64,000 nt of DNA from Burkholderiales bacterium (lineage in GTDB: Bacteria > Pseudomonadota > Gammaproteobacteria > Burkholderiales > Burkholderiaceae_C). Numbering within the stretch: the first letter of the stretch is position 1; every line of letters starts with the position of its first letter. The position numbers and the translations under genes were made by a program. The notes below the pieces were generated by a model. It did no database searches and was not told where the DNA came from. It saw nothing but the letters and a program-made list of their open reading frames with translations. The stretch is taken from the NCBI GenBank assembly GCA_028868855.1, contig JAGWTR010000004.1, positions 1 through 64,000 on the forward strand, read 5' to 3'. Positions 1 to 8,284 of the stretch are shown piece by piece.

Positions 1-11
1 TCGGTCCACCA
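1..11 (+). tRNA. possible 3' end of a tRNA (partial)
   Basis: The window opens with TCGGTCCACCA, which has the form of an acceptor-stem 3' strand, a discriminator A and an encoded CCA. A hairpin with a T-run follows at once, as expected after a tRNA. Only 11 bases are visible, so the isotype cannot be read and chance is possible. Confidence 0.3.
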
Positions 12-17
12 TCACTT

Positions 18-48
18 AAGAAGGCCAGGGTTCGCTCTGGCTTTTCTC
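18..48 (+). terminator. rho-independent terminator
   Basis: GCCAG (24-28) pairs with CTGGC (37-41) around an 8-base loop. The arms extend outward through A/G-rich and T/C-rich flanks, and TTTTCT follows. It would end transcription of whatever lies to the left of the window, ahead of the VIT-family gene. Confidence 0.55.
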
Positions 49-122
49 ATTGCGCCAGCATTGCGCTGTCGGGGTGAGCCGCGTTTCCCCCTTGGGGCCG
101 TGAGGCGACGCAGGAGACATCA

Positions 123-818
123 ATGACACGCCGACACACTGAACGACATCGCACTGATCGCATTGGATGGCTGCGCGCGGCAGTGCTGGGCGCCAATGAC
201 GGCATTGTTTCGACCGCCAGTCTGATCATCGGCGTTGCCGCAGCCAGCGCCACCAAGGAAGGCATCCTGGTAGCAGGCATCGCCGGTCTGGTCGCTGGCG
301 CGATGTCAATGGCCGCGGGGGAATATGTCTCCGTGCAATCGCAGGCCGACACCGAAGGGGCCGATCTGTCGCGGGAGCGCAGCGAGCTCGACAAGGACCC
401 CATCGCTGAACACCGTGAGCTGGCGGCCGTTTATGAAGGCCGTGGACTTGAGCCTGCCCTGGCCAGCCAGGTCGCTGAGCAACTGATGGCTCACGATGCG
501 CTGGGGGCCCATGCGCGCGACGAATTGGGCATCTCTGAAGCGCTCAGTGCTCGGCCGATCCAGGCCGCGTTGGCCTCTGCGGCGAGCTTTTCAATCGGGG
601 CGGTGATGCCGCTCGCCGTGACGGCCATGGCACCCGCGCAGGGCCTCATTGCCTGGGTGGCGGCGACATCACTCATCTTCCTGGCGCTGTTGGGCGCGGT
701 GGCAGCCAGCGCTGGCGGGGCCAGCGTGGCCACGGGCGCATGGCGTGTCACGTTCTGGGGTGCGATCGCCATGGCAGCCACTGCGGGCGTGGGCGCCCTC
801 TTTGGCACGGCGGTCTAG
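123..818 (+). CDS. VIT1/CCC1 family membrane transporter
   Basis: This 231-residue protein belongs to the VIT1/CCC1 (vacuolar iron transporter-like) family, whose members move Fe(II) or Mn(II) across membranes. The family motif LGANDGIVST lies near residue 24, and GAMSMAAGEYVS lies near residue 60. After a soluble cytoplasmic stretch of about 65 residues rich in Asp, Glu and His, three further hydrophobic segments complete a five-helix topology. The ATG follows GGAGACATCA, a reasonable ribosome-binding site. It stands alone, convergent with the ABC exporter genes, with only 22 bp between the stops. The substrate cannot be told from sequence; iron or manganese is the family expectation. Confidence 0.9.
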   Translation: MTRRHTERHRTDRIGWLRAAVLGANDGIVSTASLIIGVAAASATKEGILVAGIAGLVAGAMSMAAGEYVSVQSQADTEGADLSRERSELDKDPIAEHRELAAVYEGRGLEPALASQVAEQLMAHDALGAHARDELGISEALSARPIQAALASAASFSIGAVMPLAVTAMAPAQGLIAWVAATSLIFLALLGAVAASAGGASVATGAWRVTFWGAIAMAATAGVGALFGTAV

Positions 819-840
819 CGCGCGAGGCCGTCGTTGAAGA

Positions 841-1614
841 CTACCTCTTGAGCCGATAGCCGGTTCTGAATATCCACGCGATCACCGCCAGCGACACCGC
901 CATGAAGGCCACCGTCATGGCCAGACTGAGCGCCACGCTCACATCGGCTTTGCCATAAAAACTCCAGCGAAAGCCACTGATCAGGTAGACCACCGGGTTG
1001 AACAGCGTGACCGCCTTCCACATGGGCGGCAACATGTTGATTGAATAAAAACTGCCGCCCAAAAAGGTCAAGGGCGTGATGATCAGCATGGGCACCAGTT
1101 GCAGCTTTTCGAAGTTATCGGCCCAGATGCCGATGATGAAACCGAAGAGGCTGAAGGTCACCGCCGTCAGCACCAGGAACACCAGCATCCAGAAGGGATG
1201 CGCGATGTAAATCGGCACGAACAGCGTCGACGTCGCCAGGATGATCAGGCCCAGCAAGATCGACTTAGTGGCAGCGGCCCCGACATAGCTCACCACAATC
1301 TCCAGGTAGGAAACCGGTGCGGACAGCAATTCGTAGATCGTGCCGGTGAACTTGGGGAAGTAAATCCCGAACGAGGCATTGGAGATGCTCTGCGTCAGCA
1401 GCGACAGCATGATCAGCCCAGGCACGATGAAGGCGCCGTAGCTCACCCCATCGATCTCAGGAATGCGCGAGCCGATCGCCCCGCCGAAGACGACGAAGTA
1501 CAAGGACGTCGAGATCACGGGGGCGATGATGCTCTGCATCAGGGTGCGCCAGGTGCGTGCCATTTCGAACTTGTAGATCGCACGCATCGCGTGGACATTG
1601 ACGTGAAAGCTCAT
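841..1614 (-). CDS. ABC-2 type transporter permease (YadH-like)
   Basis: A 257-residue integral membrane protein with six hydrophobic segments and the ABC-2 permease layout, about the size of Escherichia coli YadH. It should dimerise in the inner membrane and export an unknown substrate, powered by the adjacent ATPase. Its start overlaps the ATPase stop by 4 bp (1611-1614), so the two are translationally coupled. Family resemblance is to the YadH/NodJ group. Nothing in the sequence identifies the cargo. Confidence 0.88.
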   Translation of the reverse strand: MSFHVNVHAMRAIYKFEMARTWRTLMQSIIAPVISTSLYFVVFGGAIGSRIPEIDGVSYGAFIVPGLIMLSLLTQSISNASFGIYFPKFTGTIYELLSAPVSYLEIVVSYVGAAATKSILLGLIILATSTLFVPIYIAHPFWMLVFLVLTAVTFSLFGFIIGIWADNFEKLQLVPMLIITPLTFLGGSFYSINMLPPMWKAVTLFNPVVYLISGFRWSFYGKADVSVALSLAMTVAFMAVSLAVIAWIFRTGYRLKR

Positions 1615-2549
1615 GCTTCTTCCTTCACCAAGCTGACGAAGATGTCCTCAAGCGAACTCTCGGTGGTCTGGAGGTCCTTGAAGCCAATGCCTGCCTCGCT
1701 CAGGGCCTTGAGCAAGGCGGCAATGCCCGTCTCCTCACTTCGCGTGTCGTAGGTGTAGACCATTTCGCTGCCCGCTTTGGACAACTCCAGGCGGTGCGCC
1801 GCCAGTTGCGCGGGCACGGTGCGCAGTGGCGTCTGCAATTGCAAGCTCAGCTGCTTCTTGCCCAGCTTGCGCATGAGCTCCACCTTGTCCTCCACCAAAA
1901 TAAGCTCCCCCTTGCTGATGACCCCGATGCGGTCGGCCATTTCTTCGGCCTCCTCGATGTAATGCGTGGTCAGGATGATGGTGACGCCGGTGGCCCGCAA
2001 GGAGCGCACTAACTCCCACATATCGCGTCGCAGCTCGACGTCGACCCCGGCGGTTGGCTCGTCCAGGAACAGGATCTGGGGTTCGTGCGACAGCGCCTTG
2101 GCAATCAGCACGCGGCGTTTCATGCCACCTGACAGGGTGATGATCTTGTTGTCCTTTTTGTCCCAAAGCGACAGCTCGCGCAGCACTTTTTCGATGTGGG
2201 CGGGATTGGCGGGCTTGCCAAACAGGCCGCGGCTGAACGACACCGTGGCCCACACGGTCTCGAATGCATCGGTGGTCAGTTCTTGTGGCACCAGGCCGAT
2301 CTTGGCGCGCGACTCGCGGTAGCCGGTGACGATGTCGTGCCCATCGACGAGCACGCTGCCCCCGCTGGCGGTGACGATGCCGCAGATGGCGCTGATCAGC
2401 GTCGTCTTACCCGCCCCGTTGGGGCCGAGCAAGGCCAAGATTTCGCCGCGCCGGATGTCCAGGTTGACGTCCTTGAGCGCCTGAAACCCCGAGGCGTAGG
2501 TTTTGGAAAGGTGGGCAATGGAGATGATCGCATTCATGGTCGCGACCAT
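1611..2549 (-). CDS. ABC transporter ATP-binding protein (YadG-like)
   Basis: A 312-residue ABC ATPase. It has Walker [10 protein letters not shown] (near residue 44), signature LSGGMKRR (near 140), Walker [13 protein letters not shown] and the switch histidine in TTHYIEEAE. The C-terminal 80 residues form the extension typical of YadG/NodI-type drug or polysaccharide exporters. It hydrolyses ATP to drive the coupled permease, whose start it overlaps. Two in-frame ATGs (2549 and 2537) are both plausible, and neither has a strong ribosome-binding site. The CHAD gene ends only 14 bp upstream on the same strand, so the three may be co-transcribed. Confidence 0.9.
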   Translation of the reverse strand: MVATMNAIISIAHLSKTYASGFQALKDVNLDIRRGEILALLGPNGAGKTTLISAICGIVTASGGSVLVDGHDIVTGYRESRAKIGLVPQELTTDAFETVWATVSFSRGLFGKPANPAHIEKVLRELSLWDKKDNKIITLSGGMKRRVLIAKALSHEPQILFLDEPTAGVDVELRRDMWELVRSLRATGVTIILTTHYIEEAEEMADRIGVISKGELILVEDKVELMRKLGKKQLSLQLQTPLRTVPAQLAAHRLELSKAGSEMVYTYDTRSEETGIAALLKALSEAGIGFKDLQTTESSLEDIFVSLVKEEA

Positions 2550-2563
2550 ACCTGATCACCACC

Positions 2564-3433
2564 CTATTTGTGCCAGAACGGTCTACGCCGAACGGCTTTT
2601 CCAAGGGCCAGCGCGCAAGCGGCGGCCGTCTGAGCTTGATGGGCCGTCAACCAACCCACGGCAAACCATGTGCGCGGATCAGGCTGAGTCCGGGCGCGAA
2701 ACACCTCCAACGCCACCGCCTCGTCGCGGTGCAGACTCAAGGCCTGCAGCGCCGGTTGCAGCGCAGCGACATAGGCTTGCACCTCGTGCTTGTCAAAGAG
2801 CGGTGCGATCGACTCGATCAGGTAGCGAAGCCTCTTCAGGCGCTTGCGAACGCGGTGCTGCTCGCTGGGCTCCATCGCCTCAAATTGCTTGCTGGCGTGG
2901 GTCATCTGCGTGCGCAAATGCGTGAGACGCGAACAAAGCTCCTTTCGAGCGGCTGCGGGTTTGTCCAGCGCCCCGCCCCGATCCGCACGGGGGCTCTCGG
3001 CGAGACTCAGTTCGTTCAACTGTCGCAGGCTCGCTTGAAATGCGGGATCGCACACGGTAACGCGCGGATCGGGCACGGGGCCGGTGTTGAACACACGGCG
3101 CGCCGCTGGAGCGCCCACCGCACTCAGTCGCGCTTCGACCTCGGGCAGCACGTTGTGCACGTCGCGGTAGCGCCCGAGTTGACGAAATGCCTCGGCCAGC
3201 GGCTCCTCCGAGGCGGGGTCGAGGTCTGCACAGAAGTCATGCAGGACATGCGCCGCCGTGCGCAAACGGCGCAGCCCAACGCGGAGTTGATGGACATGCT
3301 CCTCGTCAATGCTTCCCGCCGCCACCTCATTGGTATTGGGCAAGATTTGCATGAGGCACGAACGCACGATGGCGCGCAACAGCGCGTCGGCGGACCACTT
3401 CGAATCATGATCTAGAATGGCAATCATTCGCAT
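2564..3433 (-). CDS. CHAD domain-containing protein
   Basis: A 289-residue helical protein with the CHAD (conserved histidine alpha-helical) fold. The first conserved block, HQLRVGLRRLRTAAHVL near residue 49, carries the His and spaced Arg residues that bind polyphosphate. A second basic block, RVRKRLKRLRY near residue 196, matches the second half of the domain. CHAD proteins bind polyphosphate and often sit with CYTH triphosphatases, but none is encoded here. Two closely spaced ATGs (3433, 3427) could start it. The gene lies divergent from the degenerate cytochrome peroxidase, and the two reading frames nearly touch. Confidence 0.85.
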   Translation of the reverse strand: MRMIAILDHDSKWSADALLRAIVRSCLMQILPNTNEVAAGSIDEEHVHQLRVGLRRLRTAAHVLHDFCADLDPASEEPLAEAFRQLGRYRDVHNVLPEVEARLSAVGAPAARRVFNTGPVPDPRVTVCDPAFQASLRQLNELSLAESPRADRGGALDKPAAARKELCSRLTHLRTQMTHASKQFEAMEPSEQHRVRKRLKRLRYLIESIAPLFDKHEVQAYVAALQPALQALSLHRDEAVALEVFRARTQPDPRTWFAVGWLTAHQAQTAAACALALGKAVRRRPFWHK

Positions 3434-3458
3434 TTGTGTTTATTTCCATTGGGACTCC

Positions 3459-3878
3459 ATGGTGTTCGCCCTCTCCCGTCCCTTCTCGTTGCTCAGCGGT
3501 TTTCGCCGGACGGTACGGTTGCGGCACCATGCGGTGCTCCTCTTGTCGCCCTGTCTGCTGGTGGCGTGTGGCGGCGGATCGTCTGCCGAACGTTCAGCGG
3601 CCACCGCTGCTTCGGCCATCTTGTCACCGGCTGCGGCATTGGGCGAAAAGATTTTTCGCGACGCATCCTGGTCCGCCTCGGGTCAGCAAAGCTGTGCCAG
3701 CGGCCACCCAAGTGCCCGCCAGGCCGATGGCAGCCTGCCGGTGCAGTACCGAGGCAACGTCAACGTGACGGAAGCGCCCTACAACCGACAAGCCGGACAG
3801 GCGCCAGCACTGTCCGACACCGAGATTGAAGACATGCTGGCCTTTCTTTCGACCCCGACGGACGGATATCAACCATGA
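3459..3878 (+). pseudogene. remnant of a MauG-like di-heme cytochrome c peroxidase
   Basis: The frame encodes a lipoprotein-type signal (LLVAC lipobox), then LGEKIFRDASWSASGQQSCA, the N-terminal signature of bacterial di-heme cytochrome c peroxidases. It then jumps within a few residues to YRGNVNVTEAPYN and LSDTEIEDMLAFL, the C-terminal end of the same family. About 140 codons remain, against 350-400 in intact members, so most of the middle, including the second heme site, is missing by an in-frame deletion. The first heme motif, normally CxxCH, reads CASGH, so neither heme could attach. I read this as a decayed gene. A translated, repurposed lipoprotein is less likely. It leads the porin-flavoprotein operon. 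Confidence 0.8.
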
Positions 3879-3897
3879 GCACTTTTAGAGCCCTTCC

Positions 3898-5202
3898 ATG
3901 AATCTGCGAACCACCCATATTGCCTCCGCCGCGTTGCTGGCCCTGGTCGCCACCACCGCGGGCGCCCAGGCCGCCACCGCCTCCACCACCGAAGCGCTGT
4001 TGCTGCAACGACTTGAGGGTCTGGCCAAGGAGTTGGAAAGCGTCAAGGCCGAGCTGCACAAAATGCAGGACGCGCAGGCCATCACCGCCGCCACGGCACA
4101 GGCCACGGCCGCCACCGTCGCCGCCAACACCGCAGCCGCACCAACGGCATCGGCCACCGAGCTCACGTCCTATGGCGAGATCAACTACACCCGGCCCCAG
4201 AAAAACACTCCGGCCACGCAGACCGATGTCGCACGCTTCGTGCTGGGCTACCAGCATCGCTTCAACGAGCAGACCAAGGTCGTGGCAGAACTCGAACTCG
4301 AGCACGCGGTCTCATCGGCGTCTGACCAGGGTGAAGTGGAGGTCGAGCAAGCTTATGTGGAGCACCGGCTCAACGACCGCTATGGCCTGCGTGGCGGCTT
4401 GTTCTTGATCCCGCTGGGCATGCTCAACAACAACCATGAGCCAACGGCCTTCTATGGCGTCCAGCGCAATATGGTGGAGACCGCCATCATCCCCTCGACC
4501 TGGCGTGAAGCGGGCATCCAGGTCTTTGGTGAGCATGACAACGGTGTGTCCTGGAGCGCCGGCCTGACCACCGGCTTTGACCTGGGCAAATGGGATGGCA
4601 CCTCCAAGGAAGGGCAGCAGTCCCCGCTGCGCTCCATTCACCAGGAAGGCCAACTGGCCAATTCGAAAGACCTCTCGGTCTTTGGCTCCGTGGATTGGCG
4701 CGGCCTGCCCGGCTTGCGCCTGGGTGGTGGACTGTTCACCGGCAAAGTCGCTCAAGGCGCTGCCAACTTCGCGGCCCCTGAAGCCCGTCTGACCGTTTTG
4801 GATTTGCACGCCAAATGGACACCCGGTCCATGGGATTTTTCAGCGGTCTATGCCAACGGTGCGATCACAGGTGCCGGCGATCTGAACACCACGCTGGCGG
4901 GCAGCACCGCGCTGGTCCCCAAGTCCTTTGATGGCTGGTACCTTCAAGGCGCCTACAAATTCCGCTTGGGTGGCGACTACGCGGTCGCCCCGTTTGGACG
5001 CTTGGAGCGTGTCAACACGGCGCGCAGCTTCGACGGCATAGTCACCAGCATGAACCTCTCCTCGTATCCGACGGAAGAAATTGTGACCTTGGGAGCCCAC
5101 ATCAACATCGCGCCCACCGTGGTGATCAAGACCGACATTCGGCGCTACAAAGAGAACACCGATGCGAACAGCTTCAACCTCGGCCTGGGGTTCTCGTTTT
5201 GA
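3898..5202 (+). CDS. outer-membrane porin-like beta-barrel protein
   Basis: A 434-residue protein with a Sec signal peptide (cleavage after GAQA, about residue 24). A short coiled-coil segment follows (about residues 28-60, LLLQRLEGLAKELESVKAEL), and then a beta-barrel that ends in Phe (GLGFSF). The N-terminal coiled coil plus barrel resembles the phosphate-selective porin O/P group. It sits just after the peroxidase remnant and ends at the start of the FMN-binding protein gene, so it belongs to the flavin electron-transfer operon. It may let an electron acceptor or small solute cross the outer membrane. The substrate is unknown. Confidence 0.8.
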   Translation: MNLRTTHIASAALLALVATTAGAQAATASTTEALLLQRLEGLAKELESVKAELHKMQDAQAITAATAQATAATVAANTAAAPTASATELTSYGEINYTRPQKNTPATQTDVARFVLGYQHRFNEQTKVVAELELEHAVSSASDQGEVEVEQAYVEHRLNDRYGLRGGLFLIPLGMLNNNHEPTAFYGVQRNMVETAIIPSTWREAGIQVFGEHDNGVSWSAGLTTGFDLGKWDGTSKEGQQSPLRSIHQEGQLANSKDLSVFGSVDWRGLPGLRLGGGLFTGKVAQGAANFAAPEARLTVLDLHAKWTPGPWDFSAVYANGAITGAGDLNTTLAGSTALVPKSFDGWYLQGAYKFRLGGDYAVAPFGRLERVNTARSFDGIVTSMNLSSYPTEEIVTLGAHINIAPTVVIKTDIRRYKENTDANSFNLGLGFSF

Positions 5203-5210
5203 GCACGCCG

Positions 5211-5765
5211 ATGAAGGGCCTGCAATGGCTTCCCCTGTCGATCGTGGCGACCCCGATGCTGGCGGGCCTGCCAGCCCATGCCACGCAATACGCCACCGCT
5301 GACGAAGCGGCCAAGCGCAGTTTTCCGCAAGCCACCAGCTTTCGGGACACCACGATTCAACTGACGCCGCAAGACATGCGCGCCATTGCCGCCGGGGCCG
5401 GCGTGCCAGCGCGGTCGGCCCAATGGCACGTCCTGGTCGCCATGAACGCCGACAAACCCATTGGCGTGGTGGTGCTTGACGGGGTGATCGGCAAGTTTGA
5501 GCTGATCGATTACGCCGTGGCCATCGACCCCGACGGGAAGGTTCGCAACGTCGAAATCCTGAGCTATCGGGAAAGCCACGGCTACGAGATCCGCCTGCCC
5601 GCCTGGCGCAAGCAGTTCGTGGGCAAAGACAAAACCGCCCCCCTGCGTGTCGGCGACGACATCGCCAACATCAGCGGCGCCACCATGAGTTGCGAGCACG
5701 TCACCGATGGGGTGCGGCGCATCGTCGCGGTGGTGAGCGTGCTGCGCGCGGCCGGCAAGCTGTGA
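5211..5765 (+). CDS. periplasmic FMN-binding domain protein
   Basis: A protein of about 184 residues with an N-terminal hydrophobic export signal and one FMN-bind domain of the NqrC/RnfG type. The motif ISGATMSCEH near residue 155 contains the SGAT sequence, whose Thr carries covalently bound FMN in this family. ApbE, which makes that attachment, is the next gene. I chose the ATG at 5211; a TTG at 5199 would overlap the porin stop codon. The protein probably shuttles electrons in the periplasm between the four-helix membrane protein encoded downstream and an unknown acceptor. This is inferred from the operon. Confidence 0.88.
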   Translation: MKGLQWLPLSIVATPMLAGLPAHATQYATADEAAKRSFPQATSFRDTTIQLTPQDMRAIAAGAGVPARSAQWHVLVAMNADKPIGVVVLDGVIGKFELIDYAVAIDPDGKVRNVEILSYRESHGYEIRLPAWRKQFVGKDKTAPLRVGDDIANISGATMSCEHVTDGVRRIVAVVSVLRAAGKL

Positions 5766-5772
5766 TGCCGTG

Positions 5773-6636
5773 ATGCCCGTGGGAGAGCCCCTGCGCCGCC
5801 GCGCCAAGCCTTTCTTGGGCACACTGGTTGAAATAGCAGCGTCTGCGCGCAGCGAGGCGCAGTTCGTGCAGGCCACCGATGCGGCCTTCGAGCGCATCGC
5901 GCAAGTGCACCGGGCCATGAGCTTTCATGAGCCGAGCAGCGACCTGCGCGCCATCGCCCGCGCGCCCTCACAAAGCGTGCTCGCCATCGCACCCGACACG
6001 TGGAACACCTTGGCGCTCGCGCTGGACATGGAAGCGGCCAGTGATGGCATCTTCAATGCGGCCATCGCTCCGGCGTTGGTCTCGCGTGGATTGTTGCCGC
6101 CACCCGATGGCGCACAGACACCGCAAGCGCCGTCCCTGCGCGAAGGCATCGCGCTGGAAAGTGACTTCGGCATTCGCATCCTGGCCCCCGTGTGGATCGA
6201 CCTGGGGGGCATTGCCAAGGGCCATGCCGTGGACCTGGCTGTGGCGGCCTTGACAGCTCAGGGCATCGAGTCCGGCGTGGTCAACGCTGGCGGCGATCTG
6301 CGCGTGTTCGGGCCACTGACTCAAGCGCTGTCGGTGCGATGGCCAGCCCACCCAACACAGGCCGTGACGATTGCCCGAATCACCGACCTCAGTGGCGCCA
6401 CCAGCGGCGGATATTTTTTGAATGTCGACGCGGCCGCCATCGCACACCCAGGCATGGTGGGCCATCGTGAAGGCCCCTCGCCAGACTCGGTGACCGTGAT
6501 CGCCCCGCGCTGCGCCGTCGCAGATGCCTTGACCAAGGTGCTGTGGCTGCGCGGCCCCGATGCGCAGGCTGTGCTGCGCCGCTATGATGCCCAGGCCGTG
6601 CTGATCGACCGGCTCGGCCACATCACACGGATTTAA
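5773..6636 (+). CDS. apbE: FAD:protein FMN transferase
   Basis: A 287-residue ApbE family protein. It cleaves FAD and transfers FMN to a Thr of target flavoproteins, using Mg2+. Family motifs are visible: FLGTLVEI near residue 16, WIDLGGIAKGHAVD near residue 140 and VNAGGDLRVFG just after, plus ATSGGYF near residue 210. There is no clear lipobox or signal, so it may act before export or use a weak signal. The ATG at 5773 is preferred over the GTG just upstream. The likely substrate is the FMN-bind protein encoded 8 bp upstream. Confidence 0.93.
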   Translation: MPVGEPLRRRAKPFLGTLVEIAASARSEAQFVQATDAAFERIAQVHRAMSFHEPSSDLRAIARAPSQSVLAIAPDTWNTLALALDMEAASDGIFNAAIAPALVSRGLLPPPDGAQTPQAPSLREGIALESDFGIRILAPVWIDLGGIAKGHAVDLAVAALTAQGIESGVVNAGGDLRVFGPLTQALSVRWPAHPTQAVTIARITDLSGATSGGYFLNVDAAAIAHPGMVGHREGPSPDSVTVIAPRCAVADALTKVLWLRGPDAQAVLRRYDAQAVLIDRLGHITRI

Positions 6637-6650
6637 AGCCCTGCATTTTC

Positions 6651-7112
6651 ATGACAAGACACCATCGAGGACCGCATACCGTCCGGCGATTCCGGCTGAC
6701 CATCCGGCACCGATGGGGCGTCTACGGGGCCTTTGCGGCGCTATGGCTGACAGGGTGCCTGTGGTTGATCGCCCACTTCTTCCTTCGAAAAGAAGGCGAG
6801 ATGGGCGCGATCGTTCACCCCATCGAGCCTTGGTCCCTGAAGGTGCATGGGGCCGCCATTCTGGCGTTTGCCGTCCTGGCGGGCTCGCTCTGGCCCGTGC
6901 ACATCAGGCCCGCCTGGCGAGCGCATCAGAACCGTCGTTCGGGTGTGTCCATGGTGGTAATGCTGATGCTGCTGACCGTGACAGGCTATCTGCTGTACTA
7001 CGGATCAGGCGACACCTTGCGCGACTGGGTCGGGCTGATTCACTGGGCCTTCGGTCTGGGCGTTCCAGCGCTGGTATTGCTGCATGTGTGGTTTGGGCGC
7101 CGCCGCACCTGA
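6651..7112 (+). CDS. four-helix membrane protein, DUF4405/cytochrome b-like
   Basis: A 153-residue protein with four hydrophobic segments (about residues 22-43, 66-84, 98-118 and 127-147). Histidines lie in or next to the helices (AHFF, VHGA, VHI, LIHW, LLHVW), a pattern that fits a heme-b-binding four-helix bundle. It is the last gene of the flavin operon, 14 bp after apbE. In other flavinylation clusters a DUF4405-type cytochrome b passes electrons from the quinone pool to the FMN-bind protein, and I infer the same role here. Heme binding is not proven by the sequence. Confidence 0.7.
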   Translation: MTRHHRGPHTVRRFRLTIRHRWGVYGAFAALWLTGCLWLIAHFFLRKEGEMGAIVHPIEPWSLKVHGAAILAFAVLAGSLWPVHIRPAWRAHQNRRSGVSMVVMLMLLTVTGYLLYYGSGDTLRDWVGLIHWAFGLGVPALVLLHVWFGRRRT

Positions 7113-7129
7113 TCGGACCAATCCCGACA

Positions 7130-8230
7130 TCACTCCCGATTCAGCAGCAGATCGGCGATGACGGGCCGGTGCTCCGATCCCTCCTTGCCTCCGGCGAAGC
7201 AATCGGCCACGCCCAGCAAGGGGTCCACCAGGATGTGATCAATGCGCAAGAAGGAAATGCCCGGCCGCAGGGAGTGTCCGTGGGTGTACCCATAGCCGAC
7301 ACCCGCCGCCGAAAAGGCATCGCGCACACCCGTGTTGAGCAAGGCACGCACCACCAGCGAGTGCTCCGGCGCATTGAGGTCGCCCCCGATGATGACCGGG
7401 TGCTTGCTGGCCTGCACGGCGCGCGCCAAGCCCTGGGCTTGCGTCATGCGCATGGCCACGTTCTGCTCCCATTCCCCGACACCCTGCAACTTCTCGTGGC
7501 GAGCCGCGTTCAGGCCCTCGCGCGGCGTCAGAAAATGCACCGTGAACAAATCCAGCTTGGCGCCCTTGACGTTGACAATGCAGTGGACATAGCTGAGGTG
7601 GTGCTCTTTGGCTGGGAGCAAACCGATGCCGCACTCCTGCATGGGGAATCGACTGGCGACAATGTATTGCCCCGATGCGTACACCTGACGACCACTGAAC
7701 ATTCGGATCGCCGCCGGATTGGTCTCCCGCACGGCCGCCAGTTCGCCAGCATCTTGCATCACCAGGATGTCCGGGTCATGCAGAGCCACTTCCCAGCCAA
7801 TCCGCTGCATGCCGTCCAGGAGGAGGGCGGCCCGATACGCCTTGACGTTGTACGTCATCATGCGCACACGTCCGTCGCCGGCATCGCCGGTGTGCAACTC
7901 CAATCCCATGATGACCGTCACCACGAGCGACAGTCCCAGCAGGGCTGCCACACGCCAACCCCAGCTCAGCGTGAAGGACAAGCCGACCACCACCAGCGCC
8001 GGCAGCAAATAAGCGGGATACGGCACATACTGCGCCAGGGCCAGGAACCAGGCTCGCTCCGGGCCAAGTTGATACCCCACCGCGACCAGCACCGCGCCGC
8101 CCAGCGTCATCACAACCGCAAGACGCCCCAGCCACTGCACCGCCCAGAGAACACTCCGCTTCACACCGTCTCCAATGACTTGGTTTCCATGGGCGCAGTC
8201 TGCCATCTCCCGCGTGCCTGTGCATTTCAT
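7130..8230 (-). CDS. membrane-anchored endonuclease/exonuclease/phosphatase family protein
   Basis: A 366-residue protein. Three hydrophobic segments fill the first 110 residues, and an EEP (DNase I/sphingomyelinase-like) domain follows. Active-site motifs are TYNVKA (Asn), TVHFLTP (His), GGDLNAPEH (Asp, Asn), RIDHILV (Asp, His) and SEHRPV (final His). The metal-binding Glu usually found in a LLQE-type motif appears replaced, since the site reads VMQDAGE. The domain probably faces the periplasm. Whether the substrate is nucleic acid, a phospholipid or an inositol phosphate cannot be told. It is convergent with the flavin operon. Confidence 0.82.
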   Translation of the reverse strand: MKCTGTREMADCAHGNQVIGDGVKRSVLWAVQWLGRLAVVMTLGGAVLVAVGYQLGPERAWFLALAQYVPYPAYLLPALVVVGLSFTLSWGWRVAALLGLSLVVTVIMGLELHTGDAGDGRVRMMTYNVKAYRAALLLDGMQRIGWEVALHDPDILVMQDAGELAAVRETNPAAIRMFSGRQVYASGQYIVASRFPMQECGIGLLPAKEHHLSYVHCIVNVKGAKLDLFTVHFLTPREGLNAARHEKLQGVGEWEQNVAMRMTQAQGLARAVQASKHPVIIGGDLNAPEHSLVVRALLNTGVRDAFSAAGVGYGYTHGHSLRPGISFLRIDHILVDPLLGVADCFAGGKEGSEHRPVIADLLLNRE

Positions 8231-8284
8231 CCACCACGAAGTTTTTGATCCCGACTTACTCGACCCGTGATCAAACCGCTGCGG

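Noticed and set aside
6713-8248. Long plus-strand frame across the membrane-protein/EEP junction
   Set aside because: It starts inside the four-helix membrane protein gene and runs antisense to the EEP gene. No domain is visible.
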